DNA of 64,000 nt, from positions 372,001 to 436,000 of the forward strand of contig NZ_CP026309.1 in NCBI RefSeq assembly GCF_002906575.1, in the 5' to 3' direction. Source of the DNA: Salinigranum rubrum. Lineage in GTDB: Archaea; Halobacteriota; Halobacteria; Halobacteriales; Haloferacaceae. The position numbers and the translations under genes are program-made. This document shows, in pieces, positions 33,235 to 40,900 of the stretch (positions are counted from its first letter, which is position 1; each line of letters starts with the position of its first letter). The notes under the pieces were generated by a model. The model was not told the origin of the DNA, searched no databases, and saw only the letters and a program-made list of their open reading frames with translations.

Positions 33235-35904
33235 TCAGAAGAAGTCGTCGAACTCCAACTGAGTGTCCGTACGTTCAGCCACGTAGTCCGCGATGTTCGC
33301 GTACTCGTCGTCGTTTTCTATATCGGCTAGTCGCCGAAGTGCTGCAATAGCACCCTCGTCGGTCCACTTACCAAATTGCTGTGAGAGCTTGTCCGCCTCA
33401 AACAAGTAACGGAGGTAGTGGGCTTTGTCGATTGCAAGGGGATTCCTCTTGTTCTCGATGCGCTCAGCGCGCCTGAGCGGCCCGAGTACATTAAGTGAAT
33501 CACCTTCTTGTTCTAGGAGTCCTTCACGGACAAGTTCAGCCACGTCGATTCCACGGGTTCGAAGATCTTTGTTGAGCGCATTGTACGAGATGCTGCCACC
33601 TCGCCCGAGAACGTAGGTGAGGTAGATTGCACTCAGAGTGTCCATTTCATCACCGAGGATTTGGACACGTTCCTCCATGAGCTGCTCATCGACGATGCCA
33701 CGGATGGTTTCGAGAGCCTTCTCCACCGACATCGTACCACCCTTGTGGGTGACGCTCGGGTAGTGCTGTGAGAACACCTCCAAGCACTTGCCCATTGTGA
33801 CCGCAAAGATGTCCCCTTGTGTGAGCCGAGAACCGCTCTGTTCGAGGCGCTCGATCTCTTGACTCGCTCGGAAGTAGATGTCATCCTCGATCGAACGCCA
33901 GCTCACTTCCTCGGGTTGCTCTTCCCGGTCTCGACACACCACGATCATGTCGTACTCAATGTTTGCCTTGTCGTGGATGTGGGTGCTCCCGCGCATTTCA
34001 CCACGAATCGGATAGAGTGCCGTGACGTAGAACCCAGCATCGAGAACAGACTGGAGCACGGTACTCCAACCCTCAGTCTCTTTATGATGGAAGGTGAACG
34101 CCATAATTCCACCCTCCTTGAGCTTCTGATTGGCCTGGTCAAAGACGTTAGTGAGCCCAGTGACAAAGTGGTCTTTGTCTCGGTACGTGTCAACGCTATC
34201 TTCGCCTGCCGGGTCACTCACGATTTCACTCGCTTTCGGCGTGAGGTCTGCGGTAAAGTGCTCGTACTCATCCTCGAGCACCTGCTTGAGCCAGACATAG
34301 TAGAAGTCCGCCGTCTCCGAGTACATCACATTGTCAAAGTAGGGCGGATCAGTAATGACAGCGTCAACGCTGTTGTCGTCTATCGGGAGGTATTCTGAGG
34401 TACCACAACGGAGATGTACATTATAGGTGGCATCAGTACTATCCCCAACAGGCTCGCCTATTTTGTCTGGATTGTCTGTCACGAACCCCTCAATTTTCCC
34501 CACACCATCCCGTTGCTTTGTTTCCCCATCCTCAACGTACTTTTCATACGGGTTCAGACAGAATTCTTTGCCTGCTCGCATCTTTTCAAATTCGGTACTA
34601 AACGTAGCGGCCCCCGCATCGGTGCCCCACACGTTGTTCTCGACAGGGGTGTGCCGTGCAGTGATGGTGTGGCGTTTGTACATCCCCTGAATCTTGTTCG
34701 CAGAGGTGTGGTACTCACAGAACATATTATTGAATGTTGTCGTGTCTGAGAACGCCAATAGGAGGAATTCCTTCACATTCTGATCTTCAATCTGTGAAAT
34801 ACCATCAAGGAGCTTCCCGAGACAGAGCAACTGTCGATCATTGAACATCTGATCGTATCGCTCATAGCCATGGTTCCGTGCCCGATCGGAGCTACCTCGG
34901 TAACGCTCTGTTGTTGGGATGGGCAACGAGTCCATTTTTTCTCCAAGCTCTTCTTCTGCTGCCTCGAACAATTCTCGATCGAATTCAGTTACGGACTTGT
35001 ATCCTTTCTTTTCTGTTTCAGGGCAATAGTATTCGACCGCAAAGAGAGATTTTTCAGCTCGTCCAAACCGCTTGACACTCTCGATAATGGACATTTCAGG
35101 GTGTTCGTCGCAATGAGGGCATGTGTATTTACCACGGGAAACATGCCCCGCATCGCTAGGTGTGTACTCGTGAGTACAATCTGGGCAGCTTGTCTCTGTC
35201 CTATAGTCGTCCGTCGTGTGGACGTTCCAACAGTCGGGACACACAACGTGGTAAAAACTATCTTTGGAGGATCGAGCGTTTGCTAACCTGTAGTCTTTGA
35301 ATAAGGGAACATTTTCTCCACAGTTTCTACAGGGCAGTTCATCGACCCAGAAGTAGTACATTGCATCTGCGTGTTCATCGCAGTGCGGACATTCCGTTCT
35401 ATAGTAATCTTGAATCTCTTGTCCAACGTCTTCTTCGAGTTTATTATAGGCCGAATCAAGTTCGTCGAGGTTAACTGGTTCAACCTCCTTCTTAACAACG
35501 AACCATGCGACTGGGTTCAACTCACTCCCAATCGCATTGCAGCCCATCCTGAGAGACTCTACAATAGTCGTCCCACCACCCATGAACGGGTCAAGGACAG
35601 TTTTTCCGTCAAAGTCGAGATCTTCAAGATAGTACTCCCAGAGAGAGTCCGGACTGTCCCAGTCTACCTCTGGGAGCCCGTTGTTTTCAGCAAACGTGGC
35701 CTGGCGTAGCCCTGCTACATTCATATCCTCGTCAGCCAGCGCGTAGATTAGCATAGTCCTGAAGACTGAGCCGAGGCGCCTGGCCCACCATTTGTGCATT
35801 GTGTACACTGGCCGGTAGTAGCGTTTGGCGTGTGCTTCGCGTTCAGCGATTGTGTTGACTTCTTCTATGGGGAAAGAAACCTCAATTGGGCGCCTATCGT
35901 TCAT
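33235..35904 (-). CDS. DUF1156-type DNA adenine methyltransferase (PglX-like)
   Basis: Protein of 889 residues. The N-terminal motif FPIEEVNTIAEREAHAKRYY and RPVYTMHKWWARRLGSVFRT define the DUF1156 (COG1743) family. LDPFMGGGTTIVES (about 104-117) is the AdoMet-binding motif and ITDPPYFDNVMY (DPPY at 519-522) the catalytic motif. Between them lie three or more Cys-rich zinc-ribbon segments (CPHCDEH ... CRNC near 172-194; CPDC ... CPDC near 222-243; CPHCDEH near 262). N6-adenine methylation is the expected reaction. It is divergent from the PLD nuclease gene with 114 bp between, and is the self-marking component of the module. Confidence 0.88.
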   Translation of the reverse strand: MNDRRPIEVSFPIEEVNTIAEREAHAKRYYRPVYTMHKWWARRLGSVFRTMLIYALADEDMNVAGLRQATFAENNGLPEVDWDSPDSLWEYYLEDLDFDGKTVLDPFMGGGTTIVESLRMGCNAIGSELNPVAWFVVKKEVEPVNLDELDSAYNKLEEDVGQEIQDYYRTECPHCDEHADAMYYFWVDELPCRNCGENVPLFKDYRLANARSSKDSFYHVVCPDCWNVHTTDDYRTETSCPDCTHEYTPSDAGHVSRGKYTCPHCDEHPEMSIIESVKRFGRAEKSLFAVEYYCPETEKKGYKSVTEFDRELFEAAEEELGEKMDSLPIPTTERYRGSSDRARNHGYERYDQMFNDRQLLCLGKLLDGISQIEDQNVKEFLLLAFSDTTTFNNMFCEYHTSANKIQGMYKRHTITARHTPVENNVWGTDAGAATFSTEFEKMRAGKEFCLNPYEKYVEDGETKQRDGVGKIEGFVTDNPDKIGEPVGDSTDATYNVHLRCGTSEYLPIDDNSVDAVITDPPYFDNVMYSETADFYYVWLKQVLEDEYEHFTADLTPKASEIVSDPAGEDSVDTYRDKDHFVTGLTNVFDQANQKLKEGGIMAFTFHHKETEGWSTVLQSVLDAGFYVTALYPIRGEMRGSTHIHDKANIEYDMIVVCRDREEQPEEVSWRSIEDDIYFRASQEIERLEQSGSRLTQGDIFAVTMGKCLEVFSQHYPSVTHKGGTMSVEKALETIRGIVDEQLMEERVQILGDEMDTLSAIYLTYVLGRGGSISYNALNKDLRTRGIDVAELVREGLLEQEGDSLNVLGPLRRAERIENKRNPLAIDKAHYLRYLFEADKLSQQFGKWTDEGAIAALRRLADIENDDEYANIADYVAERTDTQLEFDDFF

Positions 35905-36018
35905 GGTAAATAGATGAACGGGACTTGTTCCCGGTCATAAATAAGTGGTCGCACTACGTCTTCGGCTGCACCCCAAATCGTAGAAAAGAATTACCTGACA
36001 GTTAGTCTATCATCCAGC

Positions 36019-37074
36019 ATGCTGCTCCCAAGTGGCCCAGGTATTTCGCCGAATTATGGGCAAGAAATATTTGAGACCATCTCAGAATTTGACCAACCGA
36101 TTAACGCTGGGGTTGCGTTCCCATTCGTCACGACCGACGGGTTGGACAATTATTGCTACAACAATTCAGGGGATGATTGGCGGGAGATCTGTGACTCCCA
36201 GTGGATAATCGGACTCAATCAGGGAATCACAACACCGAATGCATTAGAGGAACTCTTATCGAAAAGTCGGACTGATGTGAGGTTGTTTCTTCCCCGGGGG
36301 GAAGTCACTGAACAAGCCTTACGAAGAGGGCCTTATTTGCATGCAAAAGTGGGTGGCTTCTACTCTGAATCTACCAAGGATCAGATTTGTCTATTCGTTA
36401 CCTCCGCAAACGCAACAGGGGCTGCGATGAGTTCCCACCCGAAAAACTTCGAGATGGGTTCAAAATTATCATATCCTGACCGGATCGGTGCGGATGATAT
36501 CAGGATATTCCGTCAGTGGTGGGAAGAAGTCTCATCTAACACAGTCACATTGACTGAGGATCTAATTCGCGACTATGAGAGTGTTCGGAGTAATGTTCCA
36601 ACCTCACCACCAGAAGCTGAACAAAGCGATGTGCAACGAATAACCACCTCTTCTGATGCCAAATACATGTGGACAGAGACGGGGGCTATGCAGGGCCAGA
36701 TGAGGTACATTTTGGAGATTAAAGAGGAACTCGCAGACTTCTTCGAAGAAAAGACCCCCTCCGATTCGTACATCACGATTGAGTTCCGTGGTAACAGAGA
36801 GTCACGAAAACTCACATATCACGAGGGACATTATTCTCCACAATGGCGTGTGTTCTTGCCAACCAATTTCCCAGCACACAACGAAGACTTCTACCGTTAC
36901 AAGGTAGCACTGTTTGAGGAGCGGTTTACCGACAACGGTTCACGATACTACAGACTCCAGATCCGCAATAGGAATCACACAGATGTTGAGAGTTGGCGTC
37001 AGCAAGCGATTCAGAATGGGGTGAACGACGAGACGGGTGGTGGTGGAGATAGTAGAGAATACGGTTATTGGTGA
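36019..37074 (+). CDS. PLD-superfamily nuclease with C-terminal DNA-binding-like domain
   Basis: Protein of 351 residues. A PLD catalytic motif lies at H108-K110 (PYLHAKVGGFYSE) with S129-N131 (VTSANATG) and following NFEMG, a single HKD half-site as in dimeric BfiI- and NgoFVII-type restriction enzymes. A linker (about 190-211) leads to a C-terminal domain (212-351) that also exists alone at 32570-33016. I infer DNA cleavage as the role; the target is unknown. It ends inside the PglZ gene's 3' end (10-nt convergent overlap) and is divergent from the methyltransferase. Confidence 0.75.
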   Translation: MLLPSGPGISPNYGQEIFETISEFDQPINAGVAFPFVTTDGLDNYCYNNSGDDWREICDSQWIIGLNQGITTPNALEELLSKSRTDVRLFLPRGEVTEQALRRGPYLHAKVGGFYSESTKDQICLFVTSANATGAAMSSHPKNFEMGSKLSYPDRIGADDIRIFRQWWEEVSSNTVTLTEDLIRDYESVRSNVPTSPPEAEQSDVQRITTSSDAKYMWTETGAMQGQMRYILEIKEELADFFEEKTPSDSYITIEFRGNRESRKLTYHEGHYSPQWRVFLPTNFPAHNEDFYRYKVALFEERFTDNGSRYYRLQIRNRNHTDVESWRQQAIQNGVNDETGGGGDSREYGYW

Positions 37075-37964
37075 GTGACCTCGATCCGTGGAGTAAGACA
37101 TTCGTGTATGCTGAGGCCACCGTGCTGGTACGTCGAATACTTCCCTCTTCGTGGCCACGTGTACCGTCCGAGGGGCATGTAGAAGCCGTCGGCTTCGGCA
37201 ACGTAACCTTTCTCAACGAGGTCGTCAGCATCGACCTCGCCAACACTCTGGAACCGTCCGCCAGTGAATGTCTCCTGTAACCGCTTTTTCCAGCGATCAC
37301 TCACACCGAACGTGTGGCCAGAGTCTAGCCGTACGTACCCGTGGTCGGAGCCAAAGACAATGCGATCTGCATCAAGTTGGTCAACGATGGAGAGGAGCGC
37401 TCGCTCTGTCTTCTCGAACACCTCATCAAGAGAAGAGAGCTCCGTCTTCCCCTCCTGAATCGATTCGAGTAGTGCATCCGGATATCTACACCAAATGAGT
37501 TGTTCGTCGCCGTCAAGCGACGGATCCTGGCTCTTGACACTCGCTGTCTTGTGCTCGCTCTTGAGATCGGAGTATCCCACACGGTCACGATACGGAGTTG
37601 TCTCTGAGGGCACCGTGGAGAAGGAGTAGCCGACATTCGGTGTGAAACCCTTCGCCCCCAACGTCCGAACGAACAGCGACGCCTCACGGACGCTCATAGC
37701 ATCCATCACCACGAACGCGCCATCGTCCGGGATGTCTATCGAGGCTTGATGGACACAACGGTCGGCTAGGATGTCGTAGAACTCCGAGTACACATCTAAC
37801 AGGGTTCTCTCGTACCCGACCGCGGTAGGCTCACGGGCGTAGTGCTCACCTATGTCTTCCGCAGCTGGGGCCCAGATGTCCCAGAGGGAATCCCAGACGA
37901 CAGGGATGGGATCATCTTCTTCAATGAGTCGCTCGATTGCGTTATTCGTCAGTTTCACTCTCAA
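37065..37964 (-). CDS. Small PglZ-domain protein (alkaline phosphatase fold)
   Basis: Protein of 299 residues, much shorter than classical PglZ (600-900). VVMDAMSVREASLFVRTLGA carries the metal-binding Asp of the alkaline phosphatase superfamily; RIVFGSDHGYVRLDSG holds the later Asp-His ligands; GRYTWPRRGKYSTYQHGGLS and the final IHECLTPRIEV form the conserved PglZ end. PglZ is the only protein shared by all BREX systems, with nuclease or phosphodiesterase-like roles. Its start overlaps the DUF499 stop by 23 nt, so it is translationally coupled. Its 3' end overlaps the PLD gene in convergent orientation. Confidence 0.8.
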   Translation of the reverse strand: MRVKLTNNAIERLIEEDDPIPVVWDSLWDIWAPAAEDIGEHYAREPTAVGYERTLLDVYSEFYDILADRCVHQASIDIPDDGAFVVMDAMSVREASLFVRTLGAKGFTPNVGYSFSTVPSETTPYRDRVGYSDLKSEHKTASVKSQDPSLDGDEQLIWCRYPDALLESIQEGKTELSSLDEVFEKTERALLSIVDQLDADRIVFGSDHGYVRLDSGHTFGVSDRWKKRLQETFTGGRFQSVGEVDADDLVEKGYVAEADGFYMPLGRYTWPRRGKYSTYQHGGLSIHECLTPRIEVTHQ

Positions 37965-40466
37965 TCACCAGGTCAGCACCGATGTGGTTTGCACTCGGGA
38001 GCTTCTGAAGGAATTCTATGAGCTCCTCCTTAGAGAGGTCAGCCAAATCGTACGAGAGGTCGATGTGAGTCACTGTATCCTCGCTCTCACTAATTCTCGA
38101 CTCAGCCATACTGCGAAGTACGCGACCGGAGTTTCCCTCTAGGTAGACGTTCTTCGTGGTGGAGGTTGTCCCGATCGTGGTTCCTCCACCGCCACCACCA
38201 GTCGCTCCGGTGGATGTCGTTCCGGAACCACCTCCTCCACCGGATCCGGTGCCTGCAGTAGTGGTGCCACCTGTCTGTCCTGTTCCCCCTTCCGTCCCCC
38301 TTGTAGATGTTGTCGTCTTTTCTTCCTCGAATATCGCGTCATCTAGCGAGTCAGGGTGACGGATGACGAGCGAATCCTCAAGGTCAGGCATACGATCACC
38401 CTTGTGGGGGACGTAGAACTTAGCGTGGTCTCCTTCAAGTACGATCTTCTCGTCGTCGTAGAGCTTTCTGACCGCTGAATAGAACAGGTTGTCGTCAATG
38501 AGCACAGGCATCCTGCGGAATGCCTTGAAGTCGTTTTTCATCGACTTCAGGGTGATGCCGTTCGCTGTTCCTTCGACCTCATCAAGGATCGTCTCACTGA
38601 CGTAGGTCTTGTCACGCCCGACACTGTTTTCAACATCGCTGACACGGGCTGCGACGTTCTTTCGTCGCATTCGCAGGTCACCACTCGGGTCCACGCTCCA
38701 CTTCACCCACTTCCCGTATCTGTCGGAGAGTTCGTTGGTGAGTTCCCGGCGCTCGTCACGAATCAGACGCGACAACTCTCCTTTGTCGTCATCGACCTTA
38801 CCTTGGAGATTCTGTGCACCCAAGACCCGTGCTGCCTTCTTGATGATGTCCTCATCCTCGAGAAGCTGCTTTTTTGGGGTGACGAACAACACCGTGTTTT
38901 GGTACGTTCGTCCCTCGAAGAACTCACTCAGCTCTGCCTCAAGCGTCCCGTTCGAGAGGTAACTGAGAGTAACAACAACAGAGAGAGAATCGTTGTCAGG
39001 AATATCGTCGTTTGGGTGCACGAGCACATCCCCATCCCAGACATCGTTTCGAACGATATCGACGAGTGTCTCCTCAATGGATGCCGAGTCATCCTCCAAA
39101 ACCCGGTTCTGTTCCCGGGTGACAAGCGCAGTCAGCTTGGGGTCTTCTGTGATGTAGTAACTCGCACCACCGGAGTCCCGATCAAGATAGTGAGCCGTCC
39201 CATAAAGGCTGCTCAACGACATGTTGAGTTTGTCTACGGATGATTTCTCGGGTTTGAACGTCCCGAGGAGGCATTGCGTCACGGTTGCCATCTGTGACCG
39301 CTCATCCAATGTGTAGAGCAGAATTGTTCGGAGCAGGTCATCCCCAAAGTCGATGTCCTTCACGTGGTCTCGGTCAGAGACATAGCGGTTGAACAGCGTC
39401 TGGTTCATACCACGGAAGGCAGCTGGCCTGATGTCGCACGTAACAATGAGATCCGTTTCGTCGTACTTCCGACTGACTGTGTCTGCGAGAACGTTCATCG
39501 CGCCACGAACACTCTGTTGTTCCCGACCCGCCTCATACAGGCGGTCGAGGAGTTCGAGAAGTTCGGGGTGGAACGGATACGTCTCCACCATCCGATTCTC
39601 GTATCGCTGGAGCTCACCCAATTCCTCGGGGTTAATTGGGTTGTTGTAGTGGTCGGTATAGTTCTCGACGACATCGCGTACACCAGATTCATCAATTTCC
39701 TCACGGGGGTTTCGAAGAGTCGGTGAAGGATAATGCGTTCACGGTCTCCCGTGTCGTTCATGTCTACTGCGTAGGGGTTTGTCCGGTTGAGGATGCGTTT
39801 GAACCCGGGACTCTTATCGAGCAGAGTGACGAATACGAACAGGTTCCTCTCAGGGTCGTTTGCGACCTCAAGTAGATTCTGAAGGAAGAACTCGTTCCGT
39901 TCGAGGAGTTCACCGTCTTCGTCTCTGTCGAAGGATTCCCACCAGGTCTCGATTTCATCGAAGAAAATGGCGACTGTGTCATCTCCAACTAATGCTTCGA
40001 TGTGCTCCGTTGTGGGGTACCGCTTGATCCCTTCGAGGATTTCGGAGCCGTTGAGATTGTCAAAAATCGGCTCCCAAATTTGGTCAGCGTCCGTTTCGCT
40101 GGTTGATAGAATCGATGCCCGTGTGGTGTCCGGAAGTGGAAGGTCAATATTCCATTCGGCAAGCCAGTCTTTGCTAATGTTCGGACTGTTGAACAAGTGA
40201 TAGAGAGTAATCAGACCATGCGACTTCCCTGCACCGTATGGCCCTGAAAGTGTAATTCCCCCCTGGCTGTCGCTACCTCGAAGCTTGTCGTCAACGCGCT
40301 CAAAGGCAGTCTGTAGGGCGTTCGATGGGTAGGTCATCGAGAGGAGTCTTGTAGGATCATTCTCCAAGCGATCGGCGGAGTCACCGACTTTGTGGGCTTG
40401 AAGTACCCCTTGGAATTGGCCCTCAATTACCTCCTCGCGGGGCTGGAGGAGATCTGCGATTTGCAT
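37942..40466 (-). pseudogene. DUF499-type ATPase (BrxC/PglY-like), one-base frameshift
   Basis: The N-part (from ATG 40466) starts MQIADLLQPREEVIEGQFQG with Walker A ITLSGPYGAGKSHG (near residue 71-84) and Walker B VAIFFDEIETWWES (165 on). The C-part has HPELLELLDRLYEAGREQQS, a Gly/Thr-rich linker near 38150-38330, and a final SYDLADLSKEELIEFLQKL. The frames meet at GGGGG 39705-39709 (plus strand): one added base gives FETPREEIDESGVRDVVENY in frame and a protein of about 841 residues. The DUF499 (COG1483) family includes PglY/BrxC. A GTG 45 nt upstream is an alternative start. The break is likely a sequencing error, but if real the module is dead. Confidence 0.78.
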
Positions 40467-40511
40467 ATACTCGTCCGTGTCACCACCAGCACTTGATGCT
40501 TTGCACAGCAC

Positions 40512-40900
40512 CGTGTAGATAAGCGAGTTTGAGGATCGAGAACTGTCGGGTTGAACTATAGCCGAAAGCCCAGGTCATATCACTACCACCCGAAGTAGAG
40601 ATATTTGTTCCGTTCTGTCAATGTAACAAGGCGCGCCGGGTCAGGCGCGCCGACAGACCACCGTGTCCGCGGTTCATCCCCTCGCGCGAAGCAAGAGGGG
40701 TAGTTTTCTGCAAGTGGCTTCTTAGCCACACCCCTAACGGAGAAGTGGGTACCCCGTGTCGAAGTTACAGAGAGACACGTTCGCAGCAGCTATTCAGTGA
40801 TCATGAACCACCGGTGAGTACCCACTATCTGAGCCAAAAACAAGCAAAAAGAACCGCTAACTGGTGTGTTGGATAGTGATGCCTCTCACCAGTCACTTCG
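40512..40900. other. Structured non-coding region
   Basis: Nearly 390 bp upstream of the DUF499 operon and downstream of the zinc-finger protein gene. It holds two GGCGCGCC octamers (40630-40637, 40644-40651) and four hairpin-forming inverted repeats: CCCCTC/GAGGGG at 40678-40700, GTGGCT/AGCCAC at 40714-40729, AGTGGGTAC/GTACCCACT at 40744-40826 enclosing CGTGTC/GACACG at 40755-40779. No protein is coded. Candidate for an RNA, a replication origin or a control region. Confidence 0.55.
40630..40826. ncRNA. Candidate structured RNA or origin-like site
   Basis: Four perfect stems occur in a row, of 6, 6, 9 and 6 bp, the 9-bp stem closing a domain that contains the last 6-bp stem. The first two octamers are themselves palindromes. 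Such density is unusual for a gap in this window. Strand and transcription are unknown. I cannot name an RNA family, so the call rests on the pairing alone. Confidence 0.35.

Noticed and set aside
40630-40826. CRISPR-like interpretation of the repeat cluster
   Set aside because: The repeats are inverted, of different sequence and without regular spacers; no cas gene is present anywhere in the window.
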